NCBI RefSeq assembly: GCF_904846605.1
Contig: NZ_CAJHBI010000010.1
Location: 39,428 to 103,427, forward strand
DNA: 64,000 bases
Direction: 5' to 3'
Source: Psychrobacter sp. 72-O-c
Lineage (GTDB): Bacteria; Pseudomonadota; Gammaproteobacteria; Pseudomonadales; Moraxellaceae
In this document: piece after piece, positions 37,574-46,290 of the stretch
Layout of the letters: every line of letters starts with the position of its first letter
Numbering within the stretch: the stretch's first letter is position 1
Notes under the pieces: generated by a model
What the model saw: only the letters and a program-made list of their open reading frames with translations
What the model was told of the DNA's origin: nothing
The model's database searches: none
Program-made: the position numbers and the translations under genes

Positions 37574-37797
37574 TGTTATCTCCAATTATATTTAACGTTT
37601 GTATTTAACTTTCATATCTGTAGTTGTATTTAAACTTGCTATAACTTTTGTCAAACTCGCAATTAGTATAGCTAAGCATTGAGCTTATATATTTATTAGA
37701 AGCGCAACAAAGCGTTAATATATGTAAGTCATCGATAACATATAAACAGAGGGCTTTAACAATTCTTTAAGTTGAGATAATGAAATAAAGCAGTTGA

Positions 37798-37959
37798 ATG
37801 AGTAACAGTGAGACGGTAACGCTTGATAAAACAGGCGAACATACCATTCGAGTCTTACAGCCACGTAATCAAGCGCGTGAGAGTAACGAGCCCAAGCCTT
37901 ACTATTCAACCAGCCTAGTGAACAACTCAAATAATAAACAAAAAAAGACCGCAATATAA
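37798..37959 (+). CDS. possible 53-residue small protein
   Basis: An uninterrupted ATG-to-TAA frame of 53 codons between the divergent sodC start and the lon end. It begins MSNSETVTLDKTGEHTIRV and ends SNNKQKKTAI, hydrophilic, with no cysteine or membrane segment and codon use like the neighbouring genes. The stop codon lies inside the lon terminator hairpin. No strong ribosome binding site is seen (a weak GAG at about 20 bases). It could be a real small gene, a decayed fragment of a longer one, or chance. Function unknown. Confidence 0.35.
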   Translation: MSNSETVTLDKTGEHTIRVLQPRNQARESNEPKPYYSTSLVNNSNNKQKKTAI

Positions 37960-37976
37960 TTGCAGTCTTCTTTATA
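37939..37976 (-). terminator. Rho-independent terminator after lon
   Basis: On the minus strand, AAGACTGCAAT pairs with ATTGCGGTCTT (one G-T pair) and is followed by a run of seven T. It lies about 40 bases after the lon stop. Confidence 0.8.
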
Positions 37977-38011
37977 TAAGTTACCTGTCAGTATTAAGCT
38001 TATTTAAAACA

Positions 38012-40618
38012 TTAGCTATGTAATGTTTTCTTAGTAGTAGTATCTACGGTAACTTTAGCAGGCTTAAGTGGCGTTGGCATACTTACCAATGCGACTTTTA
38101 ATATCTCATCAATCGTTGCTACTGGCTGAATGGTCAGACCCGCTTTCACGTTATCAGGGATGTCTACTAGATCGCGCTCGTTACTGGCTGGAATCAATAC
38201 GTGCTTGATACCGCCGCGATGGGCTGCCAATAGCTTCTCTTTAAGACCACCGATGCGTAGTATTTTACCGCGTAAGGTTATCTCACCGGTCATGGCGATA
38301 TCTGGGCGAATGGCAATACCGGTCAAGGCCGAGACTAATGCTGTGGTTAATGCACCGCCAGCAGAAGGACCATCTTTTGGCGTTGCGCCTTCTGGCATAT
38401 GCACATGGATATCAGTAGTTTTGACCGTTTCATAGTCAATACCTAAACTTTCACCGCGAGCACGAACCACACTCATGGCAGCGCGAATAGATTCTTTCAT
38501 CACGTCGCCCAGCGAGCCGGTAAAGCTAAGCTCACCCTTACCTTTCATGGCCACGGCTTCAATGGTAAGCAGTTCGCCACCCACTTGAGTCCATGCTAGA
38601 CCAGTAATTCTACCAATCTCTGGTTCCTCTTCCGCCAGACCATAGTCATACTGATGTACGCCGAGGTAATCGTCAATATTAGTATCATCAACCGTTACTA
38701 GCTTCCGCTCATCTTTTTTCGGTGCACGTGCGCCATGAGCTTCGACTGAGCCGCGAACGATCTTACGACAGATTTTATTGACTTCACGCTCAAGGTTACG
38801 CACACCCGCTTCACGCGTATAGCTACGCACGATGCTGTGTAATGCTGCCTCGACAATCTCAATCTCGCCTTCTTTAAGACCGTTTTGCTTGATGGCTTTT
38901 GGCACTAGATATTTATGGGCAATATTAACTTTTTCTTCTTCGGTATAACCCGGCAAGCGAATAACTTCCATCCGGTCAAGAAGCGCTGGTGGAATATCCA
39001 TGCTGTTAGCAGTACAGATAAACATCACTTGTGATAAATCTAAGTCCATATCCAAATAATGATCATTAAACTTGTCGTTTTGTGAGGGATCTAATACTTC
39101 TAGCAAGGCTGATGCTGGATCACCGCGGAAGTCTTGCGCCATTTTATCGACTTCATCTAATAAGAATAGCGGGTTTTTGACTTCTGCTTTGGCGAGCGAC
39201 TGAACAATTTTACCGGGCATTGCGCCGATATAAGTACGGCGATGACCACGGATTTCTGCTTCATCACGGACGCCGCCAAGCGCCATACGTACAAACTTAC
39301 GACCAGTTGCGCGAGCGATTGACTCACCAAGCGAAGTTTTACCAACACCTGGAGGACCGACGAGACATAGAATCGGGCCACGAAGTTTTTTCACTCGTGA
39401 TTGTACGGCTAAGTATTCTAAGATGCGGTCTTTGACATCTTGTAAGCCGTAATGATCTTCATCTAAGGTAGTTTTGGCTTTCTCTAAATTAATCGATACT
39501 TTAGTCGTCGCATTCCACGGCGTGTCTAAAATCCATTCAATATAGTTGCGTACTACAGAAGACTCAGAAGAAGCCGGTGGCATCATTTTGAGCTTTTTAA
39601 ACTCTTGCTCTGCTTTTTTGCGCACATCGTCTGGCAAATCCGCTTCTTCAAGACGTTGCTCAAGCTCGCCAACATCGTCGTCACTATCAAACGCGCCGTC
39701 ATTCATATCTGACAGCTCGTTTTTAATAGCTTTCAGCTTCTCATTTAAGAAGTACTCGCGCTGATTGTCTTCCATTTGCTGACGAACAGCATCTTGAATA
39801 TCTTGTTCGATATTCTGTTCAGCACTTTGTTTAACCAGATATTCTGTCAGCGTATTGATGTGGTTTTTTAGATCATCATTTTCTAAAAATGATTGTTTGA
39901 TATCAAGATCCATTGACACGCGGGTCGATATAAAATATACCAGCTCAAGCAAATCATCGATACGGTTAGCCACGCGAGTTAGCTCACGTGCATTACGCAA
40001 ACGGGCTTCGGCATAACTTTCAAATAAGCTGGTTAGCGCTTTCATGGTGTTTTTTTGTTGGCTGTCGTCCATTTCAACGCTGATATCAGCACGCTCAAAG
40101 CTCGCCATCAGTAGCTCATCATGCTCTTCTAGGGTATCGACACGCGCACGATATTGACCTTCGATAAGGACTTTAATGCAGTTTTCATCGCTGTCATGTG
40201 GCATCGTGCTAACGATGCGACAAACGGTGCCATATTGATATAAGTTATTGTGATCAATATCTTCGGTCAATGAGTCTTTTTGGGCGACGACTAGTACTTT
40301 ATTGCCATACTCAGCCTGTGCAAGCTCAACCGCTTTAACGGAAGGGGCACGTCCGACGAACAATGCGATTTGCATATGCGGATAGACAACCACGTCTCTT
40401 AGCGCGAGTAGGGGCAGATAGCTGTCTACCTCATCAGCCGACGTAGTGTCTGAATCGTCTTCCGGTTTTGCGTCTTTTATTAAATCAGCCGACATTTCAG
40501 AGCCAGCATTTTCTTGCTCAGTGGCTTCTGTTTCGACGCCTTCTTGCTGAACGTTCTCTTGTTCAACGCTTTCTTGTTCAAGGTCGTCTTTTTTTGGCGT
40601 ATTTTCGTTATTACTCAT
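38012..40618 (-). CDS. lon: ATP-dependent Lon protease
   Basis: Lon degrades misfolded and regulatory proteins in the cytosol. The 868-residue chain (E. coli 784) has the N-terminal LON domain starting LPLLALRDVVVYPHMQIALFVGR, the AAA+ module with Walker A GPPGVGKTSLGES and Walker B FLLDEVDKM, and the protease domain with catalytic Ser752 in DGPSAGGALT and Lys795 in GGLKEKLLAAHRG. About 65 acidic Glu/Gln-rich residues precede the LON domain and look disordered. The start at 40618 is supported by GAGGAAAGGATAATT before ATG; ATG 40669 is in frame but lacks a ribosome binding site and lies at the predicted transcription start of a heat-shock-like promoter (40678-40705). Confidence 0.95.
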   Translation of the reverse strand: MSNNENTPKKDDLEQESVEQENVQQEGVETEATEQENAGSEMSADLIKDAKPEDDSDTTSADEVDSYLPLLALRDVVVYPHMQIALFVGRAPSVKAVELAQAEYGNKVLVVAQKDSLTEDIDHNNLYQYGTVCRIVSTMPHDSDENCIKVLIEGQYRARVDTLEEHDELLMASFERADISVEMDDSQQKNTMKALTSLFESYAEARLRNARELTRVANRIDDLLELVYFISTRVSMDLDIKQSFLENDDLKNHINTLTEYLVKQSAEQNIEQDIQDAVRQQMEDNQREYFLNEKLKAIKNELSDMNDGAFDSDDDVGELEQRLEEADLPDDVRKKAEQEFKKLKMMPPASSESSVVRNYIEWILDTPWNATTKVSINLEKAKTTLDEDHYGLQDVKDRILEYLAVQSRVKKLRGPILCLVGPPGVGKTSLGESIARATGRKFVRMALGGVRDEAEIRGHRRTYIGAMPGKIVQSLAKAEVKNPLFLLDEVDKMAQDFRGDPASALLEVLDPSQNDKFNDHYLDMDLDLSQVMFICTANSMDIPPALLDRMEVIRLPGYTEEEKVNIAHKYLVPKAIKQNGLKEGEIEIVEAALHSIVRSYTREAGVRNLEREVNKICRKIVRGSVEAHGARAPKKDERKLVTVDDTNIDDYLGVHQYDYGLAEEEPEIGRITGLAWTQVGGELLTIEAVAMKGKGELSFTGSLGDVMKESIRAAMSVVRARGESLGIDYETVKTTDIHVHMPEGATPKDGPSAGGALTTALVSALTGIAIRPDIAMTGEITLRGKILRIGGLKEKLLAAHRGGIKHVLIPASNERDLVDIPDNVKAGLTIQPVATIDEILKVALVSMPTPLKPAKVTVDTTTKKTLHS

Positions 40619-40677
40619 AATTATCCTTTCCTCGTTAACCAGACTTGTAAAGTCAAGTTCGTGGCTCATGTTTAGAT

Positions 40678-40705
40678 AAATGGTGTCCCCATAAAAAATT
40701 GCAAG
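40678..40705 (-). promoter_or_regulatory. heat-shock (sigma-32-like) promoter of lon
   Basis: On the minus strand CTTGCAA (40705-40699) is followed after 14 bases by ACCATTT (40684-40678), close to the sigma-32 consensus CTTGAAA and CCCATnT with correct spacing. Transcription would start near 40670, 50 bases ahead of the chosen lon ATG. lon is a classical heat-shock gene. Confidence 0.55.
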
Positions 40706-40787
40706 GCTTGCTATTCAACAGGACAGAAAATAGTGTGCGTCCGTCATGCGGCTAGAAATTTTTCAATAAAAACATTGATGTGTGCAG

Positions 40788-40855
40788 TGATCGAGGTAAG
40801 TTTATTTGCTGGCTGTACGGTCATTCCAGAGGTTGTACAAATTTATCTCAGCCAC
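40788..40855. repeat. MITE-like intergenic repeat, copy C (diverged)
   Basis: GGTAAGTTTATTTGCTGGCTGT, then CATTCCAGAGGTTGTACAAA, aligns with copy A in the same order. The ends, GAGGTAAGTTTA and (other strand) GGCTGAGATAAATTTG, are imperfect inverted repeats. It lies in the gap between the divergent lon and antiporter genes. More diverged than copies A and B. Confidence 0.45.
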
Positions 40856-41095
40856 CCAATCTTATACGCACATTTGAAATAGAGCAGTCATCGCTGTAAT
40901 CAGTATTTAAAGCATGTTTGCTAGGTTCTGCGCATAGGCTTTAAAGCTAAAATCAGGTAAACTGGCGCGCGTCTTAATAGCAGTTGTAAATTATAGAGAT
41001 TATAGGTTTTGAAACGCTAGAGCGAAGTCAACAGTTCGAAAATTAAGCAATACATTAAAAAGCTGGCTAGAAATTAAAGGAAAAGGGACGAGAAC

Positions 41096-42457
41096 ATGAC
41101 AATCAATGCGGTGTTACTGGCGGTGGTCATCATGCTGGGGCTGTCACTGGCGCGGGTACACGTGGTGCTTAGCTTGCTTATTGGAGCGCTGGCAGGTGGA
41201 CTGATAGCTGGCTTAGGTGTGACAGATACCTTAGCGGCGTTTCAGGAAGGTATCCGAAATGGCGCACAAATTGCGCTGTCTTATGCGTTGCTCGGTGCCT
41301 TTGCGGTGGCGATTGCTCATTCAGGGTTGCCACAATCGTTGGCAGGCGCGGTTATCAAGCGTATTGATGCCGGTGGCACGAGCGGTATGATTAAGTATAC
41401 GTTGTTTGCTGGTCTGGTGATGATGAGCTGCTTTAGCCAAAACTTAATCCCCATTCATATTGCCTTTATTCCGTTATTAGTACCGCCGCTATTATTGGCG
41501 TTTAACCGAATGCAAATTGACAGACGTCTGATTGCCTGTCTGATTACCTTTGGTCTGGTAACCACTTATATGTTTATCCCATATGGGTTTGGTGATATCT
41601 ATCTCAATCAAATTATGCTCAAAAACGTTGGCGAAGCAGGGATTGATGTCACTAATATTTCAGTCACCAAAGCGATGGCTATTCCGGCATTGGGAATGTT
41701 CGTGGGTCTGCTGACCGCAGTATTTATCAGTTATCGCAAGCCGCGTCAGTATAAACAGCTGGCAATCGATAAAGAAGCTCGTGATGAGGTGGTAGAAGGC
41801 GATTCGCTAAGTAAAACTGCGGCTACTGCGCAAGCACAAAGTAAGTTAAAAACACTGGTGGCAGTAGTGGCCATTGTCACGGCCTTTGTGGTGCAGCTCT
41901 ATACTGATTCTTTATTACTCGGCTCCATGTTTGGTTTTGGGGTCTTTATGGCGACGGGTGTGGTCAAATGGAGTGAGGCGGATACAGTATTTAACGACGG
42001 TATCAAGCTGATGGCGATGATTGGCTTCATTATGATAACCGCGCAGGGCTTCGCTGAGGTGATGAAAGCGACCGAACAGATTCAGCCCTTGGTTGATGGT
42101 GCGACAACGTTATTTGGAGGCAATAAGGCGATGGCAGCATTCATTATGCTACTGCTTGGCCTAATCGTGACCATGGGCATTGGCTCATCGTTCTCTACCA
42201 TTCCTATCTTGGCGGCGATTTACGTGCCGCTATGTCTTTCTTTGGGCTTTTCGCCATTAGCAACAGTCGCAATTATCGGCACGGCTGGCGCACTAGGGGA
42301 TGCCGGTTCTCCAGCTTCAGATTCGACCCTTGGCCCAACTTCTGGCCTGAATGTTGATGGACAGCATGATCATATCAAGGACAGCGTGGTACCAACCTTT
42401 ATCCATTACAATATTCCGTTATTGGCGTTTGGTTGGATTGCGGCTATGGTATTGTAA
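41096..42457 (+). CDS. Na+/H+ antiporter family membrane carrier (YuiF/NhaC-related)
   Basis: A 453-residue inner-membrane protein with about 11-12 hydrophobic segments. The start MTINAVLLAVVIMLGLSLARVHVVLSLLIGALAGGLIAGLG and the motif FQEGIRNGAQIALSYALLGAFAVAIAHSG match the family with a distinct N-terminal domain (Na_H_antiport_2). Conserved small-residue and acidic positions near the end, GTAGALGDAGSPASDSTLGPTSGLN, resemble the NhaC/ion-transporter superfamily. Members carry sodium, or in some cases amino acids such as histidine (YuiF), so the substrate is uncertain. AAAGGAAAAGGGACG precedes the ATG. It stands alone; the next 290 bases hold only a short palindromic repeat. Confidence 0.8.
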   Translation: MTINAVLLAVVIMLGLSLARVHVVLSLLIGALAGGLIAGLGVTDTLAAFQEGIRNGAQIALSYALLGAFAVAIAHSGLPQSLAGAVIKRIDAGGTSGMIKYTLFAGLVMMSCFSQNLIPIHIAFIPLLVPPLLLAFNRMQIDRRLIACLITFGLVTTYMFIPYGFGDIYLNQIMLKNVGEAGIDVTNISVTKAMAIPALGMFVGLLTAVFISYRKPRQYKQLAIDKEARDEVVEGDSLSKTAATAQAQSKLKTLVAVVAIVTAFVVQLYTDSLLLGSMFGFGVFMATGVVKWSEADTVFNDGIKLMAMIGFIMITAQGFAEVMKATEQIQPLVDGATTLFGGNKAMAAFIMLLLGLIVTMGIGSSFSTIPILAAIYVPLCLSLGFSPLATVAIIGTAGALGDAGSPASDSTLGPTSGLNVDGQHDHIKDSVVPTFIHYNIPLLAFGWIAAMVL

Positions 42458-42597
42458 TAAAAATGATTTTACCTTGTTCATAATGGTCATTTACTGTTGT
42501 CCTTCTTAAATAAAGCTATAAGAAAAAGTATCTTATTAAATAACTTAGATTAACACACCAAGTGCAACGCTAAATGATGCTTAAAAGAACTGGATTA

Positions 42598-42673
42598 CGT
42601 TGCGTAGGGTGTGCTGTGCGCACCAAGAACAGAATTATGACTAACCATCGGTGCGCGGGGAGTACCCGACAAC
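42598..42673. repeat. palindromic intergenic repeat with GTAGGGTG/GTGCGC ends
   Basis: The left arm, GTTGCGTAGGGTGTGCTG followed by TGCGCACCA, and the right arm (read on the other strand GTTGTCGGGTACTCCCCGCG followed by CACCGATGGT) are imperfect inverted repeats around AGAACAGAATTATGACTA. The GTAGGGTG-GTGCGCACC pattern is seen in dispersed palindromic repeats of several proteobacteria; only one copy occurs here. It fills most of the gap after the antiporter gene. Confidence 0.45.
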
Positions 42674-42751
42674 TGCTGCTATATTTATCATCGAGTTTTA
42701 TAAGTAACTTAAATCGATTGGGCAGTTTATGCTAGCAGTTAGGACCATTCA

Positions 42752-43063
42752 TTAGTTATGATTGTCCTCGTTGAAATCCTCTACCTCACTAGATAAGTGG
42801 CCTAAAAACTCATCGCTTTGATTAAGTAAGCTCTGCAATTTTTCTGTATTCACAAGACGAGAAAGCTCAGCCTCACTAAAACCTTGCTCCTCAATTTGCG
42901 AAGTTTCAAGCTTTTCATTATTACTATTTTCTAAACCTAATAAATGTTGCTCGACGCTATCAGCTATAGAATCTTCTTGAGTCTGTGTTTCAGAACTTTC
43001 TGCTAAAGAGTTTTCTACTTTAGGGTTTTCTTTAATAGGCTTAAAGCGTTTATCGTCTGTCAT
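42752..43063 (-). CDS. small acidic hypothetical protein coupled to the folate cyclo-ligase
   Basis: A 103-residue acidic, hydrophilic protein beginning MTDDKRFKPIKENPK. It has no cysteine, no signal peptide, many Glu/Gln/Ser, and a leucine-containing end (SEAELSRLVNTEKLQSLLNQSDEFLGHLSSEVEDF) that could form a helix. Its ATG overlaps the stop of the upstream gene by one base (TGATG), so translation is probably coupled. I do not recognise the family. The frame is open three codons further up but ATG 43063 fits the overlap best. Confidence 0.7.
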   Translation of the reverse strand: MTDDKRFKPIKENPKVENSLAESSETQTQEDSIADSVEQHLLGLENSNNEKLETSQIEEQGFSEAELSRLVNTEKLQSLLNQSDEFLGHLSSEVEDFNEDNHN

Positions 43064-43788
43064 CAAAACCACCTTATTCCACTTGGGGTAATCAGCCCAT
43101 CAAGCGGGACATCCCACGGCTGTCTTGCAAGCTGATCTACCACTTGAAAATCATAACACCAGCCTATCTTTAATGGTTTTTTATAGCCGGATTGATAGCT
43201 CTTGGCAAGGGTAGTGTCGTAAAAGCCGCCGCCCATGCCCATACGATTGCCATTGTTATCGACCGCCGTTAATGGACAAATAATCACGTCCAATTCGCGC
43301 GCCCATAATAGCCTACGATGGTGGTTTTGCTTCATGCCTAAATTATGAATTCGTGTCGGTATATTTAATAACTTTGCATGATAAATCGGTACAAAACGCA
43401 GTCGCTTATCATCATGACCTAGTGAGCCAACCACTGGCAGATAAGGCTGATAGCCTAAGCGTTTACACCAATCTAGCAGCTGCTGAGTAGGCAGCTCACC
43501 AAAGCCATCATAATATAAGCCAACCCGTGCATTTGCTGGCAAGCGCTGCTGTAGCTTAGTCAAATGCAGACTTGCATCACGTGCTCGCTGCTGACGTTCG
43601 TTATCGGTCAGCTCTCGACGCTGGCGGGTAAATTGCCGTCTGGGCGGATTACTGATTACGGTGCTGGCGGTAGTGTTCACTGTATCGTTTATCGAAGCTT
43701 CAATTATTGCATCTGTTATTGTACTTGGGTCGTCAGATAAGCCAGATAGTATCGGGTCAGATTGTTGTTGGCTGGTGTTCTTAGACAT
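43063..43788 (-). CDS. 5-formyltetrahydrofolate cyclo-ligase
   Basis: Converts 5-formyl-THF to 5,10-methenyl-THF using ATP, keeping folate in use. The 241-residue protein is longer than the usual 185-200 because of a polar N-terminus of about 55 residues. Family signatures are RVGLYYDGFGELPTQQLLDWCKRLGYQPYLPVV in the middle and NRMGMGGGFYDTTLAKS (the GxGxGxYD nucleotide loop), then KIGWCYDFQVVDQLARQPWDVPLDGLITPSG. It is divergent from fumC, and I see no 6S RNA next to it as in some gammaproteobacteria. Confidence 0.9.
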   Translation of the reverse strand: MSKNTSQQQSDPILSGLSDDPSTITDAIIEASINDTVNTTASTVISNPPRRQFTRQRRELTDNERQQRARDASLHLTKLQQRLPANARVGLYYDGFGELPTQQLLDWCKRLGYQPYLPVVGSLGHDDKRLRFVPIYHAKLLNIPTRIHNLGMKQNHHRRLLWARELDVIICPLTAVDNNGNRMGMGGGFYDTTLAKSYQSGYKKPLKIGWCYDFQVVDQLARQPWDVPLDGLITPSGIRWF

Positions 43789-43939
43789 CAGTTACCCTCA
43801 CGGACGTTGAGAAATTTGTGATAAGTCATGCTATCATAATGCATAATGATACCTTATATCCTATTTTACTTTATGTGCAACGGGTGTTGCACTTTTCACG
43901 GATCAGCTATTTAACAACAAACCATCAAAGAGGGTAGTT

Positions 43940-45343
43940 ATGTCGACACAGAATCAGGCAACTCGTACCGAAAAAGACACTATGGGCAACGTGGAAGTCC
44001 CAGTTGATGCTTATTGGGGCGCACAAACTCAGCGCAGTCGCGAAAACTTTAAGATTGGTGGTGAGACCTTACCACGCCCAATGATTGAAGCGATGGCGAT
44101 GGTCAAAAAAGCCGCTGCTATTACCAATGCTGGCCTAGAGCGTTTAGATGCTGACAAGCGTGATTTAATCGTGCAAGCCGCTGATGAAGTGATTAATGGC
44201 GGTTTGACCGATCAATTCCCACTCGTGGTGTGGCAGACTGGCTCTGGTACTCAGTCAAACATGAACATGAACGAAGTGTTGGCCAATCGTGCTAATGAGA
44301 TTGCTGGTTCTGAACGTGGTAGCTATCAACCCATTCACCCGAATGATCATGTCAACCAAGCACAATCGACCAATGACAGCTTCCCAACCGCGATTCGTGT
44401 GGCTGCTGCTCGTCAAATCAATGGTTTACTTATTCCAGCAATCAATGCTTTACGCGATACTTTGGATAAAAAAGCCAAAGAATTTGATAGCATCGTCAAA
44501 ATCGGTCGTACGCATTTGCAAGATGCCACACCTTTGACATTGGGCCAAGAGTTCAGCGGTTATGTGAGCCAACTTGACCACTCGCTAGTGCGTATTGATA
44601 ACGCCCTACAAGGCTTATATGAATTGCCATTGGGTGGTACTGCGGTTGGTACTGGCCTCAACGCGCATCCTGATTATGCGGTAAAATCGGCTGAGCAATT
44701 AGCAACGTTGACCGATCTGCCATTTGTCACCTCACCAAATAAATTTGAAGCACTAGCGGCTCGTGATGCTGAAGTATTTGCCTCAGGTGCGCTTAAGACT
44801 CTAGCGGGTAGCCTCAATAAAATCGCCAATGACGTACGCTGGTTATCATCAGGTCCACGCTGCGGTATCGGCGAGATTACCATCCCAGAAAATGAGCCAG
44901 GTTCATCAATCATGCCGGGCAAAGTCAACCCAACCCAGTCAGAAGCCATGACGATGGTTGTCGCGCAAGTAATGGGTAATGACACCACTATTAATATGGC
45001 AGGCGCGTCGGGTAACTTTGAGCTGAACGTCTTCAAACCTGTGATCGCTTATAACTTATTGCAGTCTATTAAGCTGTTGGGTGATGCGTGCAATAGCTTC
45101 AATGAAAACTGTGCTGCCGGCATTGAGCCAGTTAAAGAAAAAATTGACTATTACTTGCATAACTCTTTGATGTTGGTCACCGCATTGAACCGTCACGTCG
45201 GTTATGAGAATGCGGCTAAAATTGCTAAGACGGCTTATAAGGAAGACAAAACCCTTAAGCAAGTTGCGGTTGAGTTGGAACTTCTGACTGAAGCACAGTT
45301 TGATGAATGGGTAACGCCAGCTGATATGGTGCATCCTTCTTAA
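43940..45343 (+). CDS. fumC: fumarate hydratase class II
   Basis: FumC interconverts fumarate and malate in the TCA cycle. The 467-residue length matches. Signature regions are complete: [63 protein letters not shown] and the superfamily signature [15 protein letters not shown]. Class II (iron-free) enzymes tolerate oxidative stress. The ATG follows AGAGGGTAG. A strong terminator (45373-45412) follows, facing the convergent MipA gene as well. Confidence 0.96.
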   Translation: MSTQNQATRTEKDTMGNVEVPVDAYWGAQTQRSRENFKIGGETLPRPMIEAMAMVKKAAAITNAGLERLDADKRDLIVQAADEVINGGLTDQFPLVVWQTGSGTQSNMNMNEVLANRANEIAGSERGSYQPIHPNDHVNQAQSTNDSFPTAIRVAAARQINGLLIPAINALRDTLDKKAKEFDSIVKIGRTHLQDATPLTLGQEFSGYVSQLDHSLVRIDNALQGLYELPLGGTAVGTGLNAHPDYAVKSAEQLATLTDLPFVTSPNKFEALAARDAEVFASGALKTLAGSLNKIANDVRWLSSGPRCGIGEITIPENEPGSSIMPGKVNPTQSEAMTMVVAQVMGNDTTINMAGASGNFELNVFKPVIAYNLLQSIKLLGDACNSFNENCAAGIEPVKEKIDYYLHNSLMLVTALNRHVGYENAAKIAKTAYKEDKTLKQVAVELELLTEAQFDEWVTPADMVHPS

Positions 45344-45372
45344 GTAACAGAATCAGTTGTTCCAGTTAAATA

Positions 45373-45412
45373 AAAAGACCTTGTCACGATTATCGCAACA
45401 AGGTCTTTTTTT
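45373..45412. terminator. bidirectional terminator between fumC and the MipA/OmpV gene
   Basis: AAAAAGACCTTGT pairs perfectly with ACAAGGTCTTTTT around CACGATTATCGCA. A and T runs on both sides suit both convergent genes. Confidence 0.85.
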
Positions 45413-45433
45413 ACATCAAATATCTAAAAAACC

Positions 45434-46240
45434 CTAGAACTTATACAACAACCCAAGCGTAGTCGCGGATTCAGTTCTTGAATCAACCATAGGGCTATCA
45501 TACTGCTCATTTGATAAATAACTCAGGCTTTGATTGGCAAATCCTGCCCATTTATCACTAAAGTCATAGTTGGCACTAATATTGATATATGGATTCAAGC
45601 TTGAATTGGATGAGTAAGCTTCAACGCCCGTTTTCGCTGATTCTTTATCACTTACCCCATAATAGTATTCATTGTAGTCCGCGTCATGATACTCAAAGCC
45701 TATGCTTGGATAGACCGTTAGCTTGTTTTTAGTGATTCTAGCAATGTATGATAAACGGCCAGTATTGCCACCACTACGATCTAAGATATCGGTTGCGAAT
45801 TGAGCTCGAAAACCACCGACAGGTGTGCGACGCTGATAAGTCAGACCCGCCGCTGCTGAGATTTTACGCTCATCAAGACCGGCAAGTGCGCCATTGGCAT
45901 CGTCAGGGTCGAACGAATTACCAGCGAGTTGGACCGAGGCGGACAGCTCATTGGTGCCATCATTAAACAGATAGACACCAGCTTGAGCACCACGCGCATA
46001 GAATCTATTATTGTCATAAAACACACCAGGCAATACGCGTATTTCGTTGTCGTCCGTATCATAAGCGGTATTGGCGACTAAAACATTTAAGCCGACACTT
46101 AACTCAGCGTCTTGATCAGCGGGTAGGTTCTTAAAAAGTGCGGCGCTAGCGATGCCAGAAGTACTAAATAAAGCAGCACCGATCAAGCCCAACAGTAATG
46201 TACGGCTATTGATAATAGGTGTGGCTGATAAATTAGACAT
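45434..46240 (-). CDS. MipA/OmpV family outer-membrane protein
   Basis: A 268-residue exported protein with a signal peptide (RTLLLGLIGAALFSTSGIASA) and predicted beta strands throughout. The family pattern is visible in ELSVGLNVLVANTAYDTDDNEIRVLPGVFYDNNRFYARGAQAGVYL and the C-terminal ESATTLGLLYKF, which ends in an aromatic residue as outer-membrane barrels do. MipA relatives serve as scaffolds for murein enzymes or in envelope transport; the role here is not known. Start set at ATG 46240; a TTG two codons upstream is also possible. Confidence 0.8.
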   Translation of the reverse strand: MSNLSATPIINSRTLLLGLIGAALFSTSGIASAALFKNLPADQDAELSVGLNVLVANTAYDTDDNEIRVLPGVFYDNNRFYARGAQAGVYLFNDGTNELSASVQLAGNSFDPDDANGALAGLDERKISAAAGLTYQRRTPVGGFRAQFATDILDRSGGNTGRLSYIARITKNKLTVYPSIGFEYHDADYNEYYYGVSDKESAKTGVEAYSSNSSLNPYINISANYDFSDKWAGFANQSLSYLSNEQYDSPMVDSRTESATTLGLLYKF

Positions 46241-46290
46241 AGTCAAATCTCATAGTTAGATAGAGGGGAGGCTTGTGGTGTGGGTCAAAG

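Noticed and set aside
37715..37954. Minus-strand frame of 79 codons between sodC and lon
   Set aside because: Composition rich in Tyr/Cys/Ser/Leu looks like the reverse of the more plausible plus-strand 53-codon frame.
43789..43939. 6S RNA gene next to the folate cyclo-ligase
   Set aside because: The 151-base divergent gap is too short and shows no long bulged hairpin.
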